The translations under genes were made by a program, and so were the position numbers. Below, in pieces: positions 49,350-60,363 of a stretch of 64,000 nt of DNA; the stretch's first letter is position 1, and every line of letters starts with the position of its first letter. The stretch is from Zelopaecilomyces penicillatus. Its lineage: Eukaryota > Ascomycota > Sordariomycetes > Hypocreales > Pseudodiploosporaceae. The notes under the pieces were generated by a model, which worked only from the letters and a program-made list of their open reading frames with translations, was not told the origin of the DNA and made no database searches. The DNA is taken from contig VCCP01000007.1 in the NCBI GenBank assembly GCA_005765155.1, positions 1,815,501 to 1,879,500 on the forward strand, in the 5' to 3' direction.

Positions 49350-49635
49350 AACCAGTTACAGCGACGCGCGTCCCGATGTGTTAGTTGAATGACGCCTTCT
49401 TGCATATGACAAACCCAAGATATCCCTTCACAATCGCTAGCATCATCTCCATACGCATTCAATCTTATCTAGGTACTTATATTCAACATGGCTCTTCAAG
49501 TTAATAGTCTAGGATGCGTCTTCTGCGGGTTCAATTCGTTATTCGTTAAATGTGCCTTGCTACAATTAGAACCCGTTGTACAGCTCCAAGGGAGAGATAA
49601 ATCTAGAATTGGTAGATCATACCGAGCTCCATCAA
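49350..49635 (+). repeat. Direct repeat copy A (partner at 51973-52260)
   Basis: Shared words in the same order: ACCAGTTACAGCGAC, TGACGCCTTCTT, an ATCGCTAGC block, CAACATGGCTCTTCAAGTTA, TAGGATGC, CTAGAATTGG and AGATCATACCGA. The copies are diverged by substitutions and small indels and lie 2.6 kb apart in direct orientation, each ahead of an SNF2-related sequence. Confidence 0.8.
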
Positions 49636-49760
49636 ATTTAACCAGTTGCGGGACAAGCCCCTTCACCATTGCTTTATTCGCCTCAGCAATGACGGAGCCG
49701 AGGAACACCAGTGGGATGTGGTGTTTTCTTAAGAATGGCGCTGCTCTGAGCATGCATGAG

Positions 49761-49815
49761 CAATTTCCAGCAATTTCCAGCAATGGCCAGCAATATCCAA
49801 CAATGGCCAGCAATA
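49761..49815. repeat. 10-bp CAATTTCCAG/CAATGGCCAG tandem array
   Basis: About five and a half units of a 10-bp repeat varying between CAATTTCCAG, CAATGGCCAG and CAATATCCAA, directly downstream of repeat copy A. Confidence 0.85.
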
Positions 49816-50250
49816 ACTAGTGAAAGGTAAAACCTGTGTATTTATCTTGAAAGCTTCAAGTTCAAATCCAGCTTGTAATTATGTAAGACAATAGCTTTTT
49901 TCTTTTCAATTTTTACCCTTTTTGCTCCAAAGGGCGGGGCGCGCTTTTTTGGCACTTTGCTGGCACTTCGTGACACTCTTCTGGCACTGCTACAGCACTG
50001 TCTCGGCACTATGTTTTGTGGTTCTAATATTTTTTTAAACAGTGTCAAGCAAGGTTCCAAGAAGTGCCACCACCACATCATTTTTTTCTACGGGAGCGAT
50101 GATCTGACAAATTTTTGACTGCGAGGCCCCGACAAACGCTATTCGAGTTCTGCACGCCCGGTTTCCAGCGACTCTCTTGGCTGTTACCATGGCCGATTTC
50201 AAAGGTCAGTACTATCCGCTCCGCGGACAAGGGTCTATACTAAAAAGGCA

Positions 50251-51305
50251 AAGCAGGTAGCTGAGTTCGCCGACCCGACATCCTCATCGCAGATATTCGT
50301 GGCCAACATCAACATCATGTCCACCGGGATCAACCTCCAAGCCTGCTGTCGAACTGGTATAGCTATCAATTTTCACCATAACGCGAAGACGGCGCGTCAG
50401 ATGCATCATCGTCTCTACCGCATCGGTCAGACCAGGCTCGTCACCTGGCATATTCTCAAGGTGAAGAACTCTTTCCATAATCACCACAGAGAATCTGCCT
50501 TGAGAAATGGGCAAGGCAACTCTCTGCTGAGATGAGCTTGGCAGAATGGTTTCCCGATAACATCCGCGAGCTGGTAATCTTGGAATTCCAGCGCATCTGT
50601 TTCAACCATCCGATCAATAGATATGCATGGACGCTTCTTCGGGACATCGATCCCAGTTCTTTCGCATATCACTCAGACTACACCCAAAGGTTCGGACATA
50701 TACTCACGTGTGTTGCAAAACTTTGTCTGTCTGCGAACGAGGACGATCAAGCATTCTGGTTTGAGGAAACTGATAATCTTGCCGAGGCCCTGGGGAAATT
50801 AGCTACAGATATGCATGGGCTCTTCTCTGTGATATTGACCTTAGTCTCTTTTGCTTATCACTCTGAGTATACATAAAAGTTCAGGCAAACACTTGCTTGT
50901 GTTGCCAAACTTTGTCTATCTGCAAACGAGGATGATCAAGCATTCTGGCTTGAGGAGACTGGTAACCTCGCTGAAGCCCTGGGAAAATTAGCTACAGATA
51001 TGAAGCTAGTTGATACAGAGGCGCTGGCACTGATGAAACCTGAGGCCATTCATGGAAACATCATGGAGGCGCTCAAGCGCCAAGTTGCCAAAGTGAAGCT
51101 GGCGAGAGAGTCTGATAAGGAGACTTCTCGCAGAACGAAGGCGGCTAAGGCTGGTGTCCAGCACCGGAAGCAGCTGAGTGAGGAATATGTGATTAGTTCG
51201 GATGAGGAAGAGGGAAGTGATATTGATGATATCGCAAATGGCTCGGAGGATGAGGGGCCTCTGGATTTGGAGGAAGAAGGGGGGGAAGGTGGGGATGAGG
51301 AGTAA
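50251..51305 (+). pseudogene. Degraded C-terminal part of an SNF2-family helicase
   Basis: The first frame reads VAEFADPTSSSQIFVANINIMSTGINLQACC, then motif V/VI-like HRLYRIGQTRLVTWHILK, as in SNF2 helicase C-terminal lobes. Near 50475-50495 the homologous reading shifts by one to a frame starting ICLEKWARQLSAEMSLAEWF and running through a helical tail. An in-frame TAA at 50874-50876 falls in the second of two tandem copies, where copy one has CAA. The frame then stays open to 51305 and ends in an acidic tail (Glu/Asp-rich). There is no N-terminal lobe, no DExH box and no P-loop, so it is a truncated relic. Its tail is unlike that of the intact helicase at 52925, so it derives from a different SNF2 subfamily. 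Confidence 0.8.
50655..51002 (+). repeat. 189-bp in-frame tandem duplication inside the helicase relic
   Basis: Copy one 50655-50813 and copy two 50843-51002 share the coding block CVAKLCLSANEDDQAFW, then EALGKLATDM. The period is 189 bp (63 codons), so frame is kept. The copies have since diverged, and copy two carries the stop codon. Confidence 0.85.
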
Positions 51306-52924
51306 AGATGGAGCTTGCTTTTGGTATGGAAATTGCGATAGAGTACCTGCCTCTGGTGAACAGTGTGTGTTACGGATAGGAAAGAGCCTCATGGACTCCA
51401 TCGAAATAAATATTCGCTCATCAAAGATTTGTCGACACTGATTCATGTTCACTAAACAACACATCCTCTCATCAGATGCTTTGAAAGCATTATCGTCTAT
51501 ACGCCACTTTCATACACAATGATTTCGCCAGCGCTGAGAGAGACGATGAAAACGGTTATCCGAACCGCACAACTACACACAGACGACTAGGCCTATAGAA
51601 CCCGCGTGGTTTTTGTGGGTGGGCTGGCCATCGAACATTTAACAAATTCACGACCAACAAAGGTTAGTACACTGATTGCGGTCTCATCCCCAATTCTTAA
51701 CTTGCATTGCAGGACGTGAATTTTTTTTTGAGGGGACCTAGAAGGTCGCAGGCTTAGAGCAAAGCTCGCCTCTGCGAATAAAGCCTTTCGTTGTAATATG
51801 GAGGTGGTGATGAGCCGTTGGTTGAGGTATGCTTTGCTGGACTGTGCTGGGGCTTTTGTGCGGTGCTTGGTCTGTCTTGGGAAATCTGGGAAATCTGAGC
51901 AATCTGAGCAATCTGAGCAATTGACTAAATCAGGTAGTGGTCTTCGTGGATTTCCAAGATCTTGAAATGATCAACCAGTTACAGCGACATGTGTTCCGAT
52001 GCGTTGGTTGGTTGGTTGGTTGACGCCTTCTTTGAACATGTCGAGCTCAAGACATCCTTCACCATCGCTAGCTAATCTCCAAGCAACATTCCATCTTAAC
52101 TACTCATATCCAACATGGCTCTTCAAGTTAATAGCGTAGGATGCTTCTTCTCCGTGCTCAATTTCGCTCCTAATGACATGCATCTTGCCACCACTGGAGC
52201 TCTTTAGACAGGTCTCAAGGGGGAATGGCTCTAGAATTGGCAGATCATACCGAACTGCCACTGGACATCTGCTCCAGGCCGCCACACATCAATGTGCCTC
52301 CTCCACTCAGGCCAACTCTTGATTACTGACACCCGCGCTCCAGCTGGCAGAGCACCGATCTCAACACCTCCATTTCATCTCCTTCAGTTCCCTCAACACT
52401 GGTGCTATCAGTAACCGCCCCAGTGGTAGTCAACTGAGAATCATTCCTCAGGCAACTCCTCATGGGGGCCTTGGATAAGGCATCAGTGCTTGCACCTTTA
52501 TCCTCTCTATTCCATTTGTGATTTCTTCTTCCTTTCTCAGTAAAGGTGAGCAGAACCACCTGCGACGTGCGCCTCTCTCTACTACCCATCGCCTGGGGGT
52601 TCTTCTCAAAAGACCACCTGCCGCAAGCTTGATCCCTTCTCTTCAACACCTCAGCACCTCACCTGCATGTTCCATCTGTACCAACGCTGTCACTATACCA
52701 AGCATTCCCTCCCTCTACATCTAACATCAATGCTGTTATCATCGCGAAATCCCCTGCCCTGGAACTCCATCATTTGCGTCCTCACCACCGTACGGGATAC
52801 AGGTTTTGCAATCCTGGCGGCCTCAATCGCATATTGACTTGCTGGTAAGCAATCCGTTGCCTTTTACGTTTGGTATTACCACTAAGCCATTGTTAAGATA
52901 GCAGCGGTCCCCTACTTGGCCACG
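51306..52924. other. Repeat-bearing intergenic stretch before the intact helicase
   Basis: It holds a short array of GAGCAATCT-like units (about 51885-51922) and repeat copy B (51973-52260). No gene is recognised. The right end contains the helicase promoter. Confidence 0.5.
51973..52260 (+). repeat. Direct repeat copy B (partner at 49350-49635)
   Basis: Diverged copy described with copy A. It includes a local TTGG tetranucleotide expansion near 52004-52020 that copy A lacks. Confidence 0.8.
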
Positions 52925-55900
52925 ATGGCGATATTGAACATCTCCCAGCATGGATTGCCTAGTCCACCTAGCGAAATCATCAATGATTTCGACCTGCTTG
53001 AGGATAACGGCGAGCTTGGTGAAGGGGTAGCCTATCAAGACTCAAAAGCGCACTTTCAAGGTTCATTGGCAGATCAAGTAACGCAGTTGGATGTGTGTCA
53101 AAAACCCGACGTCGAAAATTCCGATGGTCTTTTCCCCCCAAGCTGTCTTGATCGTGTTGGTATCAGCGATTTGAAGGAATCCCACCAGGACGAACCATTC
53201 TGCCCATCTTCTACACTTCAACCAGAAACATCGATGCCCACAAATCAAGATATTGAGAAGCTCGTATGTCAAGCTAATCTTGCTATCGCAGATGATAGCC
53301 AAGCCTCAAACGAACATCGAAATGGCATTGCTAGCTGTGAATATTTTCAGAATAGTCACACAAACTCTCGTCTCGAGCTAGACACGAGTAGTGGGAGCCT
53401 TATCAAAGTTGATGCTGAATGCAACAGTCTAGATATCCAAGAGTCCGTGGATGGCCCCCCCCTGTATGCAACTGACGATGCAGATGAGATGGTGATGAGC
53501 GCTATCACATCAATAAAAGATGACGAAGTTCATGTGAAATCCGAACTTGAACTTTCCGGATCTATTGATGATGCTGACAGTCTCTCTAAGCTTGAAAACC
53601 CATCAAAGCATGATGACAGCGGTAGTGGACCCTCTGCCTCTGATGATGAAGACTATCATGATCCTGCCTCGGAAGATGAAGTCGGTGATGACGTGAAATC
53701 AGAAGAGGAAGGTAAGCCGCACAAAACCCCCAAATATGACAAGACAAAGGTCAAAGCATCTCGACTCGCACCTGCAAAGACTCCACGTGAATTTCTCTCT
53801 CGGATGTACGAAAGGGAAGACGCAAAAAATGCCAAGGGTAACGGTCGCAAGCGCCCACAAACAACATACAGGACTGGCATGTTGAAGAAGCTCAAGCTGG
53901 ACGATGATGATAGCCTAAGACCTTTAGCACCAAGTGAGATTGGCAGTACCGCACCTGGTTTGCCAGCCTTCCAGGCCAGGACACACGCTGCGCAGTTTGC
54001 CCGTATCAAAGAGAGCATCCCCAAGGGATTTGATACCCGGCGCACTGCCACACAGCAGAGTGATTTGCAGGAGGCAGTGAAGCTTTGTGGTTACAGACGA
54101 ATCAAAGCCTTGGATTCGACGTGGCTGCACAAATCCATGAAAACAGGGCTGAAAAATTACCAGCTAACCGCCACCAGCTGGATGATCAAGAGGGAGTTGG
54201 CCCGAACGAAACCCTTCGGTGGCCTTTTGGCGGATGAAATGGGGCTAGGAAAGACGGTTGTAAGTCTTGCTTGCATTGTCGCTAACCCGTTAGAAGATGA
54301 TGATAAGCATGATGGGACATGGTCCAAAGCGACACTTGTTGTTGTGCCGAATAAGTCGACAGCCAATCAGTGGCTAAGTGAGACCAAGGTAACACTCCCG
54401 ACCCTCGAGCGCATTGCTATGAATATATCCCAAGATACTCATTACGTATAGAAACATTGCCACGACACAGTTGGAGAATCTACAGCACTATACCGCCCCC
54501 TCACTGGATTGCCGTGGAAAGTATGGGCAAACTTGAGAATCGTGTAAGTTCAATATAACAGTTTTCACTGGTAAAAGTTTGAATGCTAATATGAGAAGAA
54601 TCACAACATACCAGGAGGTCATGAAGCAATATCCTTCGGAAAGTCAAATCGAGGACATCATAAAAGACTTTGACAGTGAAGATTTGAGTCATCGTCACCG
54701 TATCCTAGACATTATGGGTAAACTCTTCCATATCAAATGGTATAGAGTTATATTGGACGAGGCCCATGCTATAAAAAATCTTCGCAGTCGTAGTAAGTTC
54801 ACACTTTCTCAAAAAATCTCAAGTGTTTCATTAACAAAAGTAGCGACGTCAACGTGCTGTGCGCTGAGCAGCAAGTTCCGATGGGCCTTGTCTGGAACGC
54901 CTCTGTCAAACTCCTCGAAAGGTATAAATAATCCAACAGGAATCCAGGTATCATTAACAAAATTTAGACACTGACCTGAGTACTTACAAACTAGAGCTTT
55001 ATCCCTATCTCAAGTTCTTTGGTTGCCCGTTTACACAGAGTAGAAAGGATTTCAATAAGACCTACTTTCACCAGGTAAGAGGCTGATGAAGGCTTTGGCA
55101 CCTTCCCTCAAAGCAAGAAGTCTGTTAATACTAATGCATTTTCTTACAGGGCAAGTGTAATGGAAGTCTCGATGCTCTTCTCAGTCTTGTCACATATCGA
55201 CGGTAAGTTTGCCTCCTTCTGTCTAGAAGTTCTGCTGACGTTTTCCTTTCTTTCTTTCTTTCTTTCTTATCTTTAGGAAGAAGTGCGACACCTTTCTCAG
55301 TCGTCGCATTGTTGATCTTCCAGAAGCACACACTTATGATCTCTGGGTACCTCTTTCAACTGAGGAACAAACGGTTTCCGGGTGAGTTTCAAGTTGTTCC
55401 CCAAATGACCGTCATTCTTTTTAAAGCCACATTTATACGAAGGGTTCTAACACGTCGCTCAGTTTCATAAAAGAGTGGTATGAAAAGAAAGAAAGGGAGA
55501 TTCTAACACATAACGACGACGAGAACAGTGACCAAAGCCCAGCACAAACCGCATCTGCTGTTCGATTCATCAAGCTGACAAAGCTCAGACAAGCCGTGTC
55601 ACATATGTTTTGTTTGGAAACGATTTTTCGCCAACATATTGACGTGGAGGCAATTGAACTACTGAACAAAACCTTGGAAAATGAAGGAGGCAAGATTTCC
55701 ATTTTGGACCAGCTTCAAGCATCTACCAAAGCCAAAGGCAACATGGAAAAATATAGAAGGGGGCTTCAGATTCTAGCAGAGCAGACAGAGGATTGCCTTG
55801 GTGGATACTTCAGGATCAACAATTTGCTAACACTAGTTGAGAATGAGCATCATGTGCGAAAGCAAGCTTGCACCGAATGTCTATTGGAGCCGCCACTGGA

Positions 55901-57044
55901 TCCAATTGTGTCATGGCCGGTGGGTATCATTCCTCATAAACAGAAGAGGCTAAAGGGATGCACGAACTGACTACTTTTGACAGTGTGACCATGTCTATTG
56001 CACACTTTGCCTCGTCAAAATTGTCAAGCAACAAAGAGAGTTTTCAATAGCACATACATCCGAGGTAGATTGAATCTCAGGCTCGCGTTTTCATTTTACT
56101 GACATGTTGGAAGTCTCGGATGTGCAGGCATCCTAACTGCGGGAAAAAACTCTCAGTTGGAGAGGAAATCACGACCTTGAACGACACGGATATTGCGAAA
56201 TGCGCCAAAGGGGGGTCCGCAAAAGATTTCAATGGAATTCGCATAACACAATCCGCGGAGAGAATGAGTTTCTTTATGGCATGCTCAGGTATGCCAGAAT
56301 ACACAATACCTCCAAGCACCAAGACCACAGCCGCTGTGGCCGTGTTACTCACCTGGCTCAAGGAAGCTCCGGGGAATAAAACAATAGGTTAGCCCCCCTT
56401 CCCATTACCATCTGTAGTTGATTGCTGACATCAGCTCAGTTTTTGTCCAATTCATCTCAACAATGGAAACACTAGGGCACATGTTTGTGAAGTTGGGTAT
56501 TCAGTTCGTTTACTACAATGGTAGTACGAGTCAAGACCAGAAGAACAAAGCATTGAAGGAGTTCAAAGAAAATCCCAGCGTTCAAGTTTTTGTTAGTTTA
56601 ATCCTTGTCACCCATTTGCTTCTATATAAGGCAATATATCTAATATGTGTGGACGACTTATAGCTTTCTACTATGAGATGTGGAGGGCAATCGCTCAACC
56701 TAACAGAAGCGAACCAAGTCATCATTATCGATCCATGGTGGAACAACACAGCCGAAGAACAATCATTTGGCCGCGTTTACCGAATCGGTCAGGACAAACT
56801 TACGCGACTAGTCAGGATCAAGACTGAAAGTGTTATTGATGAACGTATCGGCGATCTTCAAGTGGAGAAGTCGAAGGACATCAATAGAACTCTCCAAGAC
56901 GATGGTTCTCTTTTGGGCGAAAATAATGAACGCTCGGTGGAACGAATGCTTCCGCAATTGAGGGTCAGAAGGGAGACACAACATGAAAGACGCGTAAAGA
57001 CTCAGCCAGATGATGGCGAATTCAGGGAGACTTGTTTGGGATAG
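52925..57044 (+). CDS. SNF2-family helicase with RING finger (RAD5/RAD16-like)
   Basis: Twelve predicted exons: 52925-54388, 54452-54543, 54599-54792, 54844-54921, 54995-55074, 55150-55202, 55277-55381, 55463-55919, 55984-56064, 56114-56387, 56440-56591, 56664-57044; 1136 residues, all joins in phase. Residues 1-390 are acidic and low complexity. Then come motif I DEMGLGKT (437-444), VVVPNKSTANQW, motif II DEAH (572-575), motif III SGTPL (about 600), a RING-type zinc finger (about 826-885: CTEC, CDHVYCTLC, CRHPNC), FVQFISTMETLG, motif V RCGGQSLNLTEANQVIIIDPWWN and motif VI QSFGRVYRIGQ. This order, with the RING between the two helicase lobes, is that of RAD5/RAD16/HLTF-like ATPases in DNA repair and chromatin. 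Whether it acts as a ubiquitin ligase is unknown. It appears intact beside a decayed relative. Confidence 0.87.
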
Positions 57045-57893
57045 AACAGGAAGCGCCGGCGAGATGCATGGCTCTAACGGTCAATTAAAATTGGCAAAAG
57101 GAAAAAGGCAAGTAAGCATTATTCAATTTATGCTTTGAACAGCCATGAAATTTGGGAGAGGAAAATACGAACTTTGCATGGATACATTGGTGTGGGCGTT
57201 ACGGGCCAAGGGAGCAAACTTAGAGTTTGGGTCAAGTCTGCAGAAGATTATTGCAGAATATTTGGTGCTTCAGGCTGAGCAGCTTTTTAACATTTATTTC
57301 AGATGTTGCTTATAGCTTTGCTTATTTGAAAATGAAATATCGTTCAAGTCATCCAGGTGGGACACGTGAAAAGGTGTTGGTAAATGCCATGGACAGAAGG
57401 CAGTTGCGAAACCAATCCAGCTAACGAATGGCAAAAAGTCATAGGATGGATCTAGTAGCTCATACTTTTGAGATATTCATACCCATACCAAGATGCTGCG
57501 TCTTAATTGAGACTATGCAAGCCCAGGATGTGAAGGGGCGACTTTTATGTATTGGTAAAACTGGGCATATGTATGTTCAGACATGTGGTGTGTGAAGACT
57601 CCGCCACATGATGGTAACTAGATGACTATATAATATGAGTCATTCATGATCAGCCTTGATATCAAGATTGATGATATATACTATAGATGATTTCAATTGC
57701 TCTCCTATATAAGTCCATCAGAACCTGGGTAGAGCTGTTGAGCTAGAAGCCAGACTGAAGAGGAGAGAGCGCGATCAGCGTGAGCAACATTCGGCCGGCC
57801 ATCCATGCCTGAAAGCTGCTCCGCTTGCCCCTGTGACAGAGATATGTCAGAATGCTAGAAGTGGTCGTTAAAAAAGAGTTAATGAGCCATCCT
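57045..57893. other. Intergenic stretch, no gene seen
   Basis: AT-rich tail region between the helicase and the broken minus-strand gene. Confidence 0.5.
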
Positions 57894-58969
57894 TTAATAA
57901 TGGCGTCGCCATTGATCCAACACCATTTTTGCTTGATCATACAACATCTTTGCCTTATCAAATAGAAAAGGGCAGCGAGGATCGATATCCCATGCTTTAA
58001 TATAGTCTCTAAACTCTGGATGTCGAAGTCGATCTGGATTTTCAAGTCCTTCAATGTAATTGAGTTCATTTTGCCAATAGTAGCGTTCGTATTCTGTAGT
58101 ACTTCGAGTTAGGAGAACAAGAGCCTCGGTATACCGCTGGCATGTTGGCAATCTGACGTCTGTGTAGGTTGGAGGGAAATGACCCCACCCCTGATAACTG
58201 CCTCCTTTGGAAAGTCCCGGATTATTGACAAAGATGACATTGTTGTCTATGCCATCGGAGAAATTCACATCTCGCCCCTCTATGGATACTTCCCAGAGAA
58301 CATCTTCCATTGTATGAAGCTGTATTGTATTCCATTCAGGTCCTGCTAAAAAAACCAACCTCATCATCATCACTCGGATGAAAGTGTGCAGGTATTCAAT
58401 CTTCGGAACGCTCCCACCATGTCTTCTGCCAGTGAATCCAGGGACAGAGCGTATCCTGACATGGTGAGATGCCTTGCGCTTCTAACGCTTTGGTAGCAAC
58501 TTGGATTTGGCTTCTTGGAATCGCAAAGGCGAGTTCCTAAGATATATTTCATTAATAAGAGTATATGTTATGTAGTAAAAGAGCATGTAATCAACAATAG
58601 ACATTTTACCTCTAGCACGATATTCACTGTATAAGCGCTCATAAGATGAGATCCCCAGAGCAGATGCTCCACACCATTCCTACTAAGTAGTCTTGCGACA
58701 TTTTCGCAGAGTTCAAGACCGAATCCTTGTTTATGAAATAGAGCCTTGGGATTTAGAGGGCTTTCTAAATGCGAGCAATTGTATGCTCGACGAGTGAGGG
58801 ACTTATAAGCATTTGGTAGCGATAGCTTATATGATGGATGCATTGTTGCAGATACTGTACGGACTTGGTTAGGCAATCCTTGATGTTTCGTGACGCTGCA
58901 GAGGATTCGAGACGATATAGATGTGGGTAAGTTTTGGGGTCTAGCCCGACAGAGCATTCTGGAGAGCAT
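57894..58969 (-). pseudogene. Broken gene of an uncharacterised fungal family (nonsense codon plus frameshift)
   Basis: Exon one (58969-58610) encodes a basic, Arg/Ser/Leu-rich N-terminus, possibly mitochondrial-like, then VNIVLE. A 73-bp intron (GTAAAA ... ATCTTAG) leads to exon two at 58536 with ELAFAIPRSQIQVATKALEAQGISPCQD and WIHWQKTWWERSED. An in-frame TGA follows at 58398-58396, yet the same frame continues with IPAHFHPSDDDEV, as expected for the family. Next to an A7 run (58348-58354 on the plus strand) the reading then moves to another frame, VFLAGPEWNTIQLHTMEDVLWEV, which stays open to the stop at 57894. So there are two lesions in one gene. The protein family (LAFAIP ... HFHP ... 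D ... YWLxELxYIE) is common in fungi but has no known function. Sequencing error could explain the shift but hardly both lesions. Confidence 0.7.
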
Positions 58970-60363
58970 ATTGAATGTCTTGTGGTTAAAGCGTGATGAT
59001 GCAGTAGAGTAAACAAAGTATCGAATTGTGTAACAGTGGATGTGCTGACAAGGAAAAGGGAAGCGAAAGGGAAGGAAAGATGTTAAGCCTACTTTATATA
59101 GGGATAATGAAGAGTTTTCGTTTTTTTTATAATATTTGAGTGAGAAGAATATTCCATTTTCAGCCACAGCTAAAGCATAAAATGATGTTTGCAGAGCACG
59201 GGGCCAAGATAAAGTTCACGATACCTGACATTTGACAAAAAGGCGGAGCCAAGCAGCCAGCTCAGCTGCCCCAGGTTCTCAAGCCCCGTCTCGCGCATAG
59301 CAAACACTTAAGTAGGCCGACTAAAGATGTAGCAGAATTCACTTAGCATTGAAGGGTATTTCCAGATGGATTGGAACCACATGGGAAGGTGATTGACATG
59401 TTTCTTGGCAAGGGATCTTGTTCTAAGAACTATATAAATAAGCTTGCCGTAGCAATTTATTAGCTATTTTCTTTCTTCGGCTTCTGTCCTATGGCAGCCT
59501 CTTCCAAAAATAAGCACCCTGTGTGATCCAACCTCTCTGGCGGCATTTGCATTTGGCTGGGTGATTGTTATCACAGTTTTCATCTTGGTTAGATATCTTC
59601 CTCTCAATATCATCATTTTCTGCTTGGGAAACATATGGTAAGACTGCTCAGCCTGACACATAGAGTAAATAGGCTAAGTAATATATCCCAGAAGAGCAAG
59701 TCCACTTGGTTATGAGTGCGCGCAATTCCTTACTAGACACCGTGCCTAAGAAAAGGAGAGTGGTATCACCTGATCTTTAATAAAGCTTCGCTCTGTGAAT
59801 AGTTAACTGTCTGATATTAGTCATGCATGGTCCGGTTTCTCATGGATCAAGAATCTACGAATCTAGATGATGAAACATATTCGGCAGTCCCTGTCCTTGT
59901 TTCATCGCAGTGCCAACTACGATGATGCATTCCAGGCACGGAGCCAGTGAGCAAACACGCAACTCTTTTTGGGTAGCAGACTATTTTTAACGATACTCAA
60001 ATTAGTAATCTGAGCAAGAAAGATGGGAACGTGTGTTGTTTCATTGAGAGACTGGAGGTCCGTGGTGATTGTGGCTTGGCAGACTGGACAATGGGATGTG
60101 TGAAGGCGCTTGGGCATGCGATTTGTGAGATTGGAGTGACGTAAATGGTGTTGGTATGATGAAAGGGATGAAAGAGAAAAGTTCTACGAGAGGGAAATGT
60201 ACATATGGGGAAAAAATATGTTTAGCAGGACATTGTTGCAAGTTTGCAAGTCGCAGTCTTATCCTCTGTCTCAACATCGACATTTGGCATCATCACATCG
60301 AACTTACACGACGTCGCATCAGAATCTTGGACACAGGTTCCAAACTACAATTACTTGCTTCCA
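58970..60363. other. Intergenic stretch, no gene seen
   Basis: Divergent region between the broken gene and the cysteine-rich membrane protein. The frame of the latter is open back to 60244 but has no ATG there, so an upstream exon with a signal peptide cannot be ruled out. Confidence 0.5.

Larger units (their letters stand above)
49121..50250. other. Repeat-bearing intergenic stretch before the helicase relic
   Basis: It holds copy A of a diverged direct repeat (49350-49635), a 10-bp tandem array (49761-49815) and a run of GGCACT-like words (49949-50012). No gene is recognised; the short frame beginning at 49488 is shared with repeat copy B. Confidence 0.5.

Noticed and set aside
49350..52260. 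The two direct repeats as LTRs of a retrotransposon
   Set aside because: No reverse transcriptase, integrase, primer-binding site or TG...CA ends were seen, and the interior holds only a helicase relic.
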